A DNA stretch of 64,000 nucleotides from Pararhizobium sp. (GCA_017794825.1 CP051237.1:372001-436000); one strand, 5' to 3'; counted from the first letter of the stretch, positions 32,815 to 42,741 are shown. Notes: generated by a model not told the origin, from the sequence alone. Program-made: numbers and translations.

Positions 32815-33852
32815 ATGAAAACCCGCGTCTGCAAACTGCACGCCCGTCACGATATCAGGATCGACACCGAGCCGGTTGGCGAACCCGGTCCCGGCGAGGC
32901 CCTGATCCACATGGGCGCTGGCGGCATATGCGGCTCCGACCTGCACTATTACCACGACGGCGGCTTCGGGCCGGTGCGCGTCAAGCAGCCGATCATACTC
33001 GGGCACGAGATCGCCGGCGTCGTCATGAAAGTCGGTGACGGCGTTTCCTCCCTGTCTCCCGGCAGTCGCGTGGCGATCAATCCAAGTCATCCCTGTGGAC
33101 GCTGCGTTTATTGCGATTGCGGCATGTTCAATCATTGCCTCGAGATGCGCTTCCTCGGCTCGGCCATGCGCATGCCGCACGAGCAGGGTGGATTTCGTGA
33201 ATACATGGTCGTGGCGGCGAAGCAATGCGTCGCCATCGAGGATCACGTGTCCATCGGCGAAGCGGCGTGTTCGGAACCGCTGGCCGTCTGCGTCCATGCA
33301 GGCAAACGCGCTGACCGACTGGACGGCGCCAAGGCGCTGGTGACCGGCGCCGGCCCGATCGGCGCCCTGTGCGCTGCTGTCGCCGCCCATTCCGGCGCGA
33401 GCGAGGTCGTCGTGACCGATCTGCAGAACGCGACGCTCGCGGTCGCCGAAAAGATGGGAGCGACGCGATGCGTCAACGTCGCTGACGACCCGGAGGCGAT
33501 GGATCCTTACGCGGCCGACAAGGGATACTTCGATGTCGTCTTCGAGTGCTCGGCCGCCATTCCCGCCATACGCACCGCCATTTCCTGCGTGCGTCCAGGC
33601 GGACGGATCGTTCAGGTCGGCGTCGCCGGCGATGTCACTGTGCCGCTCAACATGATCGTGGGCAAGGAGATCGAATTCGTCGGGACGCACAGGTTTCACG
33701 AGGAGTTCGCGGAAGCTGTCGACCTGATCAATTCCGGCGCAATCGATGTCAAGCCGATCATCACCGGGACCTATCCGCTCGATGACGCCCTCGCAGCCTT
33801 CGAGGCCGCCGGAGACCGGACCCGCTCCGTCAAGGTGCAACTCACCTTTTAA
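32815..33852 (+). CDS. Zinc-dependent L-idonate/L-gulonate 5-dehydrogenase-like enzyme
   Basis: 345 residues, medium-chain dehydrogenase. Catalytic-zinc ligands are in GGICGSDLHYYHDGG and GHEIAG; structural-zinc cysteines are in HPCGRCVYCDCGMFNHC; the NAD-binding site is VTGAGPIGALCAAVAA. The beginning closely resembles L-idonate 5-dehydrogenase (IdnD). It starts 12 bases after dctM, so it belongs to the TRAP operon. With UxuB and UxuA in the same locus, oxidation at C5 of L-gulonate to D-fructuronate is the better-fitting role; L-idonate to 5-ketogluconate is the alternative. Confidence 0.85.
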   Translation: MKTRVCKLHARHDIRIDTEPVGEPGPGEALIHMGAGGICGSDLHYYHDGGFGPVRVKQPIILGHEIAGVVMKVGDGVSSLSPGSRVAINPSHPCGRCVYCDCGMFNHCLEMRFLGSAMRMPHEQGGFREYMVVAAKQCVAIEDHVSIGEAACSEPLAVCVHAGKRADRLDGAKALVTGAGPIGALCAAVAAHSGASEVVVTDLQNATLAVAEKMGATRCVNVADDPEAMDPYAADKGYFDVVFECSAAIPAIRTAISCVRPGGRIVQVGVAGDVTVPLNMIVGKEIEFVGTHRFHEEFAEAVDLINSGAIDVKPIITGTYPLDDALAAFEAAGDRTRSVKVQLTF

Positions 33853-33872
33853 AAGCCTGCCGGGAACCTAAA

Positions 33873-34832
33873 TCAGCCGTTCGGCGTATGGACCCTGCGT
33901 TCGTTTCTGCGCTCGAGGCCGAGCCGGTGTTCGCGAAGGATGATGAATATGCCGGCGGCGACGACGATACTGGTGCCCACGAGCATCGAAATCTCCGGAA
34001 TATCTCCGAACAGGAAATAGCCGACGATGATTGCCCCGATGATCGAGGTGTATTCGAACGGCGCGATGGTCGAAACTTCCGCGAATCGGTAACTCTGCGT
34101 CAGCAATATCTGGCCGATGCCGCCGAAAACACCCGAGGCAAGCAGCAGCCACAGGGTGGTCATGTCCAGCGCCACCCAGCCGAACGGGATTGTGGCCAGC
34201 GAAAGCAGCGACGCAGACAGGGAGAAGTAAAGCACGATCGTCGGTGTTCTTTCGGTCTGGATCAGCCGACGCACGAGAATTGAAACGAAGCCTGCGAGAA
34301 CCGCCGAAACAAGCGTGACAATAACTCCGAGCGCCTGTCCGTCCTCCCAGTTGCCGTCGAACAAGGTCAGTTTCGACCAGGAAATGATGACGACCCCGAT
34401 CAGGCCGACCGCAACCGCCGACCAGCGATAGACCCTGATGGTCTCGCCGAGAATGATCGCCGCCAGCACCACCATGATCAGGGGCCTGGCGTAGCCAAGC
34501 GCCACGGCGTCAGGAAGCGGCAGAAGCACGATGCCGATGAAACTCAAAGCCATGGCGCTGACGCCGATGAGGCCTCGCCAGAAATGCGAGAACAGGTGTT
34601 TGGTGTAGAACGCCGTGTGGAGCTGTCCGCGGAAAGCGAGATAGAGAAGGATCGGGATCATCGCCACCGAAGACCGAAAGAAGACGACCTGCCCGGCCGG
34701 CACCCTGTCACCGACTTCCTTGATGCAGGTCACCATGCCGAGAAATGCTACGATCGAGGCGATCTTCAGAGCAATTCCCAGAAGAGGATTGGTGTGTGTG
34801 GCGTCGTCGAAGACGACCGGCTTCTTGTCCAA
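33873..34832 (-). CDS. DMT-family (EamA) transporter
   Basis: 319 residues with ten predicted helices in two EamA repeats (about 20-150 and 165-300). Motifs such as GYARPLIMVVLAAIILGETI and FEYTSIIGAIIVGYFLFGDI are the repeat ends typical of the RhaT/EamA group. It probably exports a small metabolite; the substrate is unknown. It is convergent with the dehydrogenase gene and 153 bases downstream of the CoxL-like gene on the same strand. Confidence 0.88.
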   Translation of the reverse strand: MDKKPVVFDDATHTNPLLGIALKIASIVAFLGMVTCIKEVGDRVPAGQVVFFRSSVAMIPILLYLAFRGQLHTAFYTKHLFSHFWRGLIGVSAMALSFIGIVLLPLPDAVALGYARPLIMVVLAAIILGETIRVYRWSAVAVGLIGVVIISWSKLTLFDGNWEDGQALGVIVTLVSAVLAGFVSILVRRLIQTERTPTIVLYFSLSASLLSLATIPFGWVALDMTTLWLLLASGVFGGIGQILLTQSYRFAEVSTIAPFEYTSIIGAIIVGYFLFGDIPEISMLVGTSIVVAAGIFIILREHRLGLERRNERRVHTPNG

Positions 34833-34985
34833 CAGTGCGAGTCCCGCGAACTCCGGCCCGGCGCAGACCGGGCGCGGCAGGTTGCATGATGCGCCAAAAC
34901 GAATGTTCCGGGAGACCCTGCGCGTCCCTCGCGCCGGAAGCTGGCGGATACGCCACCCGAAATCAGCAGGAACGCGACGTGCGCT

Positions 34986-37292
34986 CTATCCGCCGGCCTG
35001 CTGGATCGCCGTCCAGACCCGCAAGGGGGTCGTCGGCATCTCGATATGCCTGATATTGTAGGCGCGGTCCAGCGCATCGACAACGGCGTTGAGAACAGCA
35101 GGACAGGAGCCGATGGTGGCGGCTTCGCCGGCGCCCTTGATGCCCATGGCATTGGTGGTCGACGGAACGTTGCGGGTGGAAAAATCAAATGACGGCATGT
35201 TGTCCGCCCGCGGCATCGCGTAATCCATGAAGGAGGCCGTCAAGAGCTGCCCGTCCTCGGAATAGATCGCGTGCTCGAAGAGGCACTGGCCGATGCCCTG
35301 CACCGCGCCGCCATGGATCTGGCCGAGCAGCAGGACGGGATTCACGATTACCCCGAAATCATCCACAATTGTGTAGTTCACGATTTCGGTGACGCCCGTT
35401 TCCGGATCGATTTCCAGCTCGCAGACGTGGGTGCCGTTCGGATAGGTGGCCTCGTCCTGCTTGACGTCGCCCATCGCCTTCAGGTCTTCGGGGTCCCTGG
35501 CCTTGTCCGCGATGTCGGCGTAGGACATCCGCCGGTCGGTGCCGACGATGCGGGCCTCGCCGTCGACAAGCTCGATATCGTCGGGAGCGGCTTCCAGTTC
35601 CTCGGCCGCGATCTTGCGCATCTTCTCCGACAGGACTTCGCTTGCGCGGGTTACAGATACGCCGCCCAGCGGGATGGAGCGCGATCCGCCCGTGCCGCCG
35701 CCGGCGGCCAGATCCTTCGTGTCGCCCTGCTTGACCTTGATCTTGTCGAAATCGATGCCGATCTTTTCGGCGATGAACTGGCTGTAGGCGGTGATGTGCC
35801 CCTGCCCGTTCGCCTGCGTGCCGATATGCAGCGTGATCGTCCCGTCCTTGCCGAGTTCCATGAAAGCCGGTTCCGAGCCTGCGAAGGCGCATGCCTCCAC
35901 ATAGGTTGAAAAGCCGAATCCGCGGATACGGCCGCGGCTTTTGGCCTCCTCGGCGCGCGCCTCGAAGCCCGGCCGGTCTGCGCGTTCCATCGCGGCGTCC
36001 ATATGGCCGGCGAATTCACCGACATCGTAGAGACGACCGGCGGCGGTGCGATAGGGAAACTGTTCCGGCTTGATGAAGTTGCGCCGCCTGATTTCCGTCG
36101 GATCCATTCCGAGATCGCGCGCGCAGGCGTCAACGAGCCGCTCGAGGAGAAGCGCGGCCTCCGGTCGTCCCGCTCCGCGGTAGGCGTCCACCGATACGGT
36201 GTTCGTGTAGACCGCCTCGATCGTCATGTCGTGGATCTGGATGTCGTAGACGCCGGTCGCCATGATCGCGCCCAGCGTCGGCACGAAGGGGCCGAATCCG
36301 CTGAGATATGCGCCGAGGTTGGCCTTCACGTCGATCTTCAGCGCCTTGAAGCGGCCTTCCGAATCGAGCGCCATCGAAGCCTTGACCAGATTGTCGCGGC
36401 CATGAAAATCGACCGCAAAGTGTTCGGATCGGTCCGACACCCACTTCACCGGCTTGCCGAGCCTCTTCGAGGCTTCGAGAACCAGCGGATACTCCCGGAA
36501 CACGTGAACGCGCGTGCCGAAACCGCCGCCAACGTCGCCGGTGACGACCCGCAGATGGTCCTTTTCCATCGGGAAGGTGTAGGAGGAAAGCGAGTTCTGA
36601 ATGTGATGCACGCCCTGTGTGCCGGTCCACAGCGTGGCGTTTTCCTTGGCCTCGTCCCATTCGGCGACGGCCGCCCGCGGCTCCATGTAGTTCGCCACGA
36701 GACGCGTGTTTTCGAATTCGATCTCCGTCACGTGATCGGCTTCTGCGAAGGCCTTTTCCGTCGCGTCGGCGTCGCCCTGGTGATAGAGATAGACGCGGTT
36801 CGTCTTGAGCTCCGGCCATACGAGCGTCGCGTCTTCCTTCAGCGCTTCGCCGGTCGTTGCGACCGCTTCTTCACCCTGCCAGTCGATCTCGATCAGTTCG
36901 GCGGCGTCCTGCGCCTGCCGATGGCTGTCTGCGACGACGAACGCCACTGCGTCGCCGACGAAGCGCACGCGGTCCGTGCATAGCACCGGGCATTCCCGCA
37001 CCTCATGCGCCGTGCCGTCGGCCTGCTTGACGCCGGCATGGCACTTGAGCGGGCCGAGATGCGTCAGGTCGGCGGCGGTGAGGATCAGGCGCACGCCTTC
37101 GGACGCCGCTGCTTCCTCCACCGATTCGATCCTGAACGTCGCGCTTGCATAGGGAGAACGCACGACATAACCGAACATCTGGCCAGCAGGATTGACGTCG
37201 TCGCTGTAGTTTCCGATGCCCCGAACCAGGGAATCGTCTTCCTTCCGAAGCGCAGAGGCGCCTACGCCGAATTTCGGTGTGACAGCATTCAT
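34986..37292 (-). CDS. Molybdopterin-dependent dehydrogenase large subunit (form II CoxL-like)
   Basis: 768 residues, xanthine oxidase/aerobic CO dehydrogenase family. The active-site loop is DAYRGAGRPEA, the form II pattern; form I CO dehydrogenase would have AYxCSFR, so CO oxidation is unlikely. The molybdenum-site glycine-rich motifs GGGFGTR and the catalytic Glu in GIKGAGEAA are intact. The enzyme normally needs FAD (CoxM) and 2Fe-2S (CoxS) subunits, and neither gene is beside it. The probable substrate is an aldehyde or aromatic heterocycle. It is divergent from pepN. Confidence 0.9.
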   Translation of the reverse strand: MNAVTPKFGVGASALRKEDDSLVRGIGNYSDDVNPAGQMFGYVVRSPYASATFRIESVEEAAASEGVRLILTAADLTHLGPLKCHAGVKQADGTAHEVRECPVLCTDRVRFVGDAVAFVVADSHRQAQDAAELIEIDWQGEEAVATTGEALKEDATLVWPELKTNRVYLYHQGDADATEKAFAEADHVTEIEFENTRLVANYMEPRAAVAEWDEAKENATLWTGTQGVHHIQNSLSSYTFPMEKDHLRVVTGDVGGGFGTRVHVFREYPLVLEASKRLGKPVKWVSDRSEHFAVDFHGRDNLVKASMALDSEGRFKALKIDVKANLGAYLSGFGPFVPTLGAIMATGVYDIQIHDMTIEAVYTNTVSVDAYRGAGRPEAALLLERLVDACARDLGMDPTEIRRRNFIKPEQFPYRTAAGRLYDVGEFAGHMDAAMERADRPGFEARAEEAKSRGRIRGFGFSTYVEACAFAGSEPAFMELGKDGTITLHIGTQANGQGHITAYSQFIAEKIGIDFDKIKVKQGDTKDLAAGGGTGGSRSIPLGGVSVTRASEVLSEKMRKIAAEELEAAPDDIELVDGEARIVGTDRRMSYADIADKARDPEDLKAMGDVKQDEATYPNGTHVCELEIDPETGVTEIVNYTIVDDFGVIVNPVLLLGQIHGGAVQGIGQCLFEHAIYSEDGQLLTASFMDYAMPRADNMPSFDFSTRNVPSTTNAMGIKGAGEAATIGSCPAVLNAVVDALDRAYNIRHIEMPTTPLRVWTAIQQAGG

Positions 37293-37475
37293 GGAAAAAA
37301 CCTGTGTCTGATTGTTGCGTGCCGATCGGGCGCTGATTGTCTGGAATGAGTATAGGACGCAATCGCCGCCTTGTCATCTTTGCTGATAATCAATAACCAG
37401 ACTGCGAAACAGACGCGGCGCCGGACCTGTGTCCGGAGCGCCACGCAATGACAGGCGTGCAAGGACGGAACGGCC

Positions 37476-40124
37476 ATGACCATCGCAACTTCTCAACACG
37501 AAATCCGCCTTGAAGACTACAGGCCGACCGACTTTGTGATCTCGACCGTCGACCTGGCTTTCGATCTCGACCCGCAAAAGACAGTCGTCACGAACTCGAT
37601 CGCGATGTCGCGTCGTCCGGGCGTCGACGAGAATGCGCCGCTGACGCTCGACGGCGACGAACTCGAGTTCGTCTCGCTGAAGATCAACGGCGTCGACGCA
37701 GAACCGCACGCGGTCTCTTCAGACCGGCTGGAAATCCGCGGCCTGCCGGCAGCAGGCGAATTCACGATCGAAATCGTCACTGCCATCGCGCCTGCGTCGA
37801 ACACCAAACTGATGGGTCTCTTCAGCTCCAATGGCGTCTACTGCACCCAGTGCGAAGCGGAAGGCTTTCGCCGCATCACCTATTTCCTTGACCGGCCGGA
37901 CGCGCTTGCCGTCTACACGACAACGATCCGCGCAGACGCCAATGCTGCGCCCCTGCTTCTGTCCAACGGCAATCCGGTCGACAGCGGGCCCCTCGATGAT
38001 GGCCGGCATTTCGTCACCTGGAACGATCCGCATCCGAAGCCAAGCTACCTCTTCGCCCTGGTCGCCGGCGATCTCGGCGCCGTCGAAGACAGCTTCACCA
38101 CCGCGTCGGGCCGCAAGGTCAAGCTCGCCATCTATGTCGAACACGGCAAGGAAGAGCGCGCCGCCTACGCCATGGATGCGCTCAAGCGGTCGATGCGATG
38201 GGACGAGGAACGATTCGGCCGCGAATATGATCTCGACATCTTCATGATCGTCGCCGTGTCGGATTTCAACATGGGCGCAATGGAGAACAAGGGCCTCAAC
38301 GTCTTCAACGACAAATACGTGCTAGCGGACCCCGATACGGCGACCGACGCCGACTACGCCAATATCGAGGCGATCATCGCCCACGAATATTTCCACAACT
38401 GGACCGGCAACCGCATCACATGCCGCGACTGGTTCCAGCTCTGCCTGAAGGAAGGGCTGACGGTCTATCGCGATCACGAATTCTCCGCCGACATGCGCTC
38501 GCGCGCCGTCAAGCGCATCGCCGAGGTCCGGCTCCTCAAGGCGCACCAGTTTCCCGAGGACAGCGGCCCACTCGCCCATCCCGTGCGGCCGCGCAAATAC
38601 AGCGAGATCAACAATTTCTACACGGCGACCGTCTACGAAAAGGGATCGGAAGTCGTCCGCATGATCGAAACCCTGCTTGGACGGGACGACTTCAAGAAGG
38701 GGATGGATCTCTATTTCGAGCGCCATGACGGCGACGCCGCGACCATCGAGGATTTCGTCGCCTGCTTCGCAGAGGTCTCGGGAAAGGATCTCGACCAGTT
38801 CTTCCTGTGGTACGAGCAGGCCGGAACGCCGGAAATTACAATCGCCTCGCAATACGAGCCGGCGACCCAGACCCTCCGGCTGGAGCTGGAGCAATCGATA
38901 CCGCCGACGCCGGGCCAGCCGTCGAAGCAGCCGATGCACATTCCGTTGCGCGTCGGTCTGTTCGAGAGCAATGGCGAGCCGGCGAACCCGACGTCGATCG
39001 AAGGCATTGAAGCCGATGGCGACGTGCTGAACCTGAGGGAGCGCAGTCATACGGTGCGCATCACGGGCGTCAACAGCCGGCCGGCGATTTCCGTCAATCG
39101 CAGTTTTTCGGCGCCCGTCAATGTCAGGCAGCAGCAAACCGACCGCGAACTCGCCCAGCTTGCCCGCATCGAAACCGACCTGTTTTCTCGCTGGCAGGCG
39201 CTCAATGAACTGGCGATGCGGCATCTCGTCAGCGCCGCCGAAGAGAATGGAAACGGCAAACCTGCGCCGGCGAACTGCGAACTGACAGACTGCCTTTTCT
39301 CCGTGCTCGCCGACCGTTCCCTTGAGCCGGCCTTCCGGGCGCACGCCATCACTTTGCCCGGCGAAACCGACATCGCCCGCGAAATCGGCAATGACATCAA
39401 CCCGGACGCCATCCACGAGGCGCGCGAGGCGCTCGTCGCGCAGATCGCCACGCAGGGTCGGGAGATCTTCGAAGAAATCGCCGCCGAAACCCGGCCGGCC
39501 GGCGACTATTCGCCCGATGCAGCGAGCGCCGGAGACCGCGCGCTTTACCTCGCCTGCCTGTCACACCTTGCTGTCGCGTCCGGCGATCCGTCAGGACCGC
39601 TTTCGCTGTATCGATCGGCCGACAACATGACGCTGCTCAGCGGAGCGCTGGCGATGCTGGCGCATCGTTTCGCAGAGGCGCCGGAAGCGGAAGAGGCGCT
39701 CGCCGATTTCGAGGCGCGCTACCGCGACAATCCCCTCGTCATCGACAAGTGGCTGACCGTCCAGGCGACAATTCCCGGCCCGGACGCCCTGTCGCGCGTA
39801 AAGACGCTCATGAACACGCCGCATTTTCAGCTGTCCAATCCGAACCGCGTGCGTTCGCTGATCGGCGCCTATGCGAGCGGCAATCCGACCGGCTTCAATC
39901 TGGCCGACGGCAAGGGATACGATTTCCTCGCCGGGATCGTCACTGGCCTCGATCCGCTCAATCCCCAGGTGGCGGCGCGGTTGCTGACGGCGATGCGTTC
40001 GTGGCGGTCTCTTGAGCCGATCCGGCGTGAAAAGGCGCTTGACGCGCTGCGCAAGATCGCCAGCGTCGAGAAACTTTCAACGGATGTGCGCGATATCGTC
40101 GACCGCATGATCGGCGACCTCTAG
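37476..40124 (+). CDS. pepN: Aminopeptidase N (M1 family)
   Basis: 882 residues, matching E. coli-type PepN. Substrate-exopeptidase motif GAMEN is at 267-271, and zinc-binding HEYFH at 303-307 within AHEYFHNWTGNRITCRDW. It trims N-terminal residues from peptides in the final steps of cytosolic protein turnover. C-terminal helical domain present to the end (DVRDIVDRMIGDL). Monocistronic or with the following kinase gene after a 223-base gap that carries a CtrA box. Confidence 0.96.
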   Translation: MTIATSQHEIRLEDYRPTDFVISTVDLAFDLDPQKTVVTNSIAMSRRPGVDENAPLTLDGDELEFVSLKINGVDAEPHAVSSDRLEIRGLPAAGEFTIEIVTAIAPASNTKLMGLFSSNGVYCTQCEAEGFRRITYFLDRPDALAVYTTTIRADANAAPLLLSNGNPVDSGPLDDGRHFVTWNDPHPKPSYLFALVAGDLGAVEDSFTTASGRKVKLAIYVEHGKEERAAYAMDALKRSMRWDEERFGREYDLDIFMIVAVSDFNMGAMENKGLNVFNDKYVLADPDTATDADYANIEAIIAHEYFHNWTGNRITCRDWFQLCLKEGLTVYRDHEFSADMRSRAVKRIAEVRLLKAHQFPEDSGPLAHPVRPRKYSEINNFYTATVYEKGSEVVRMIETLLGRDDFKKGMDLYFERHDGDAATIEDFVACFAEVSGKDLDQFFLWYEQAGTPEITIASQYEPATQTLRLELEQSIPPTPGQPSKQPMHIPLRVGLFESNGEPANPTSIEGIEADGDVLNLRERSHTVRITGVNSRPAISVNRSFSAPVNVRQQQTDRELAQLARIETDLFSRWQALNELAMRHLVSAAEENGNGKPAPANCELTDCLFSVLADRSLEPAFRAHAITLPGETDIAREIGNDINPDAIHEAREALVAQIATQGREIFEEIAAETRPAGDYSPDAASAGDRALYLACLSHLAVASGDPSGPLSLYRSADNMTLLSGALAMLAHRFAEAPEAEEALADFEARYRDNPLVIDKWLTVQATIPGPDALSRVKTLMNTPHFQLSNPNRVRSLIGAYASGNPTGFNLADGKGYDFLAGIVTGLDPLNPQVAARLLTAMRSWRSLEPIRREKALDALRKIASVEKLSTDVRDIVDRMIGDL

Positions 40125-40238
40125 AGGCGTTTCCTCAAGCCGGTGCGACCGCCAATTTGTGGATTTCTACGCAAACTTGAGCGCCTAGAGTCCTGAGACT
40201 CCACGCGGAATCCGAATTTCGCGTGCAAAAATATATGG

Positions 40239-40254
40239 TTAAAAAAGATTTAAC
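40239..40254 (+). promoter_or_regulatory. CtrA box upstream of the PleC-like kinase
   Basis: TTAAAAAAGATTTAAC is an exact TTAA-N7-TTAAC, the full CtrA consensus. It is 94 bases upstream of the kinase ATG at 40348, a position compatible with promoter control. Kinases of the PleC/DivJ/PdhS group feed into CtrA activity, so this would be a feedback loop. Confidence 0.65.
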
Positions 40255-40347
40255 TTTAGGGCTGGACAAGGCGAATCACCTTTGATTCATTAGGTTAGAT
40301 TCGGGGGAAGCGGCATCCGAATCACTTGAAGCCAAAAGGTGGATTTG

Positions 40348-42660
40348 ATGGCGGAAGCGCGAAGCGGTAGCGCTGCTGACGGGGAGAATCTGTTCGGATT
40401 TGCGAGAGCGCAGGGTTGGAGCCCTGATCTCGCGGGTCCCGCCAAGCTCTTCGCCAAACCGGCCTATGGTCGCCTGATCAGGGCCGAACCCTATCTCAGA
40501 AAATCCATTCCCGTTCTCATCGTGGCGTTTCTGTTCGTGGTCGCCGCGGCGCGCTTTCTCGATCTCCTTCAGGATCGCAGCGCCATCGAGGACACAGCGC
40601 GACAGGCGACGGCTCTGAGCGCGCTTGCCGGTTCGGCCGCGCTTGCGACGTCGCCAGACCTGAATTCCCTCAAATACCGCTGGCGCGCCGAAAGCCATCT
40701 CGCCGACAGCCTGCCTCCGGACCTGCTGCATGACGGCCGCTTTCTGGTCATCGCAAGCCAGCGCGGAGACGTCTACGCTGCGACCGCCAATGGCGGCGAA
40801 TTCGTCGGCCGGCGCATCGACATGCTGCTGCGCGACGCGCCGCAGCTGCGGATTTTCGGAACGCGCGCCGGCGTGCACGCCCTGTCCATCGACGGCGATG
40901 ACTATTATGCGGCCGTTTCCTCCAACGAGCTCGGCCTGATCGCGGCCTTTACGCCCGTGTCGATGGTGCTCAAGCCCTGGAAGCAGCAGGTGTCGTTGAA
41001 CGTAACGCTGTTTGCGGCGACGTCCAGCATCCTGCTCGTCATCCTTTACGCCTACTTCACCCAGGCCTCCCGCGCCCGGGACGCCGACGAGATCTATCTC
41101 GAGGCGCATCACAGGGTGGACACGGCGCTGTCGCGCGGACGGTGCGGCCTGTGGGACTGGGATCTCGACATGGGCCGGATCTACTGGTCGGCCTCGATGT
41201 ACGAAATCCTCGGACTGCCGCCGCGCGACTGCGTGCTGGCCTTCGAAGACGTCCAGGCCATGATGCATCCCGAAGACGAGAGCCTTTACGATATCGTCGC
41301 AGCGATCGAGACGGGCGAAAGCAGCCAGATCGACCAGATGTTCCGCATGCGCCACGCCGACGGACACTACATTCTCATGCGCGCCAGGGCGCAGGTGACG
41401 CAGAGCGCCTCCTCGCTCCACGTGATCGGCATCGCCATGGACGTTACGGAGCAGCACCGCCTGGTTCAGCGCACCGCCGAGGCCGACCAGCGGCTGTTCG
41501 ACGCCGTCGAAAGCACCTCGGAAGCATTCGTGCTGTGGGATCGCGACAAGCGGCTCGTCATGTGCAACACCAAGTACCAGAGCATTTTCGATCTGCCGGA
41601 CGAGATGGTCGTTCCGGGAACGGATCAGGCCGTGGTGCTCGCCTCAGCCCGGCGTCCGATGGTGGAGCAGCGCGTCGCCGCCTCCGAACACGGCGATAGC
41701 GCCAGAAGCACGGTCGTTCAGCTTGCCGACGGCCGGTGGCTCCAGATCAACCAGCGCAACACCCGCGACGGCGGCTCTGTTTCGGTTGGCACCGACATCA
41801 CCCAGCTCAAGCGGCATCAGGACCGCCTGAAGGAATCCGAACGCCGGCTGATGGCGACGATCGGCGATCTGTCCGCATCGCAAGCGCGGCTGAAGGAAAA
41901 AGCAGGGGAACTCTCGGATCTCAACGCGAAATTCCTGACCGAGAAGGACCGCGCCGAAGCCGCCAACAAGGCGAAATCGGAGTTTCTGGCCAACATGTCG
42001 CATGAGCTGCGCACCCCGCTCAACGCGATCATCGGATTCTCGGAAATCCTGCAGAACCGGATGTTCGGTCCGCTCGGCTCGGAAAAGTACGGCGAATACG
42101 CCGACGACATCCACAGCAGCGGAAAGCACCTGCTCGGCGTCATCAACGACATTCTCGACATGTCGAAGATCGAGGCCGGACGGCTTCGTCTGGATCAGGA
42201 GACGATCGACATCGCGCCGCTGATCGACGAGACGCTTCGGCTGATCGCGATCCAGGCGGAAAACAAGTCGATCACCATCAAGTCGAACATCGCGGAAGGC
42301 CTTGCCCTCTTCGCCGACCGGCGCGCCATCAAGCAGATACTGCTCAATCTTCTGTCCAACGCGCTCAAATTCTCCGAGGAAGGCGGACGCATCACCGTGC
42401 GCGCCCGTCGCCACAAGGACGCCGTCACGCTGACCATCGAGGACAAGGGCATCGGCATTCCCGCCGCCGCCCTGCGCAAGATCGGCCAGCCCTTCGAGCA
42501 GGTGCAGAACCAGTTTTCCAAGAGCAAGGGCGGATCGGGCCTTGGCCTCGCCATTTCGCGGGCGCTGACCGAACTGCATGACGGCGCCATAAAGATCCGT
42601 TCCAAACCCGGCGTCGGCACCATTGTCTCGCTGCGCCTGCCGACCGGAAAAGACGCCTGA
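40348..42660 (+). CDS. PleC/PdhS-like sensor histidine kinase
   Basis: 770 residues from the ATG at 40348 after AGGTGG; a GTG three codons earlier is possible. Two membrane helices (about 50-68 and 222-242) enclose a periplasmic sensor. Two PAS-type domains follow (around 260-370 and 385-490), then a coiled coil and HisKA with H552 in ANMSHELRTPLNAIIGFSEI, then HATPase_c (N-box LLNLLSNALKFS, G-boxes EDKGIGIP and GGSGLGLAI). FGPLGSEKYGEYADDIHSSG after the H-box is typical of alphaproteobacterial PleC/DivJ/PdhS kinases acting on DivK. It has no receiver domain. Confidence 0.9.
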   Translation: MAEARSGSAADGENLFGFARAQGWSPDLAGPAKLFAKPAYGRLIRAEPYLRKSIPVLIVAFLFVVAAARFLDLLQDRSAIEDTARQATALSALAGSAALATSPDLNSLKYRWRAESHLADSLPPDLLHDGRFLVIASQRGDVYAATANGGEFVGRRIDMLLRDAPQLRIFGTRAGVHALSIDGDDYYAAVSSNELGLIAAFTPVSMVLKPWKQQVSLNVTLFAATSSILLVILYAYFTQASRARDADEIYLEAHHRVDTALSRGRCGLWDWDLDMGRIYWSASMYEILGLPPRDCVLAFEDVQAMMHPEDESLYDIVAAIETGESSQIDQMFRMRHADGHYILMRARAQVTQSASSLHVIGIAMDVTEQHRLVQRTAEADQRLFDAVESTSEAFVLWDRDKRLVMCNTKYQSIFDLPDEMVVPGTDQAVVLASARRPMVEQRVAASEHGDSARSTVVQLADGRWLQINQRNTRDGGSVSVGTDITQLKRHQDRLKESERRLMATIGDLSASQARLKEKAGELSDLNAKFLTEKDRAEAANKAKSEFLANMSHELRTPLNAIIGFSEILQNRMFGPLGSEKYGEYADDIHSSGKHLLGVINDILDMSKIEAGRLRLDQETIDIAPLIDETLRLIAIQAENKSITIKSNIAEGLALFADRRAIKQILLNLLSNALKFSEEGGRITVRARRHKDAVTLTIEDKGIGIPAAALRKIGQPFEQVQNQFSKSKGGSGLGLAISRALTELHDGAIKIRSKPGVGTIVSLRLPTGKDA

Positions 42661-42697
42661 TCGCCTTGTTTTACGAGATAGCCCTGCGGCTTCATTC

Positions 42698-42732
42698 GGG
42701 CCCCTGATCCAGCGGATCGGGGGCCTCTTTTT
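42698..42732 (+). terminator. Terminator between the kinase and convergent regulator genes
   Basis: GGCCCCTGATCC and GGATCGGGGGCC pair at 11 of 12 positions around a 3-base loop, followed by TCTTTTT. It lies 38 bases after the kinase stop. Confidence 0.88.
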
Positions 42733-42741
42733 CGCGACCTC

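Noticed and set aside
34986..37292. Aerobic CO dehydrogenase (form I CoxL)
   Set aside because: The active-site loop is AYRGAGR and not AYxCSFR, and no CoxM or CoxS genes are adjacent.
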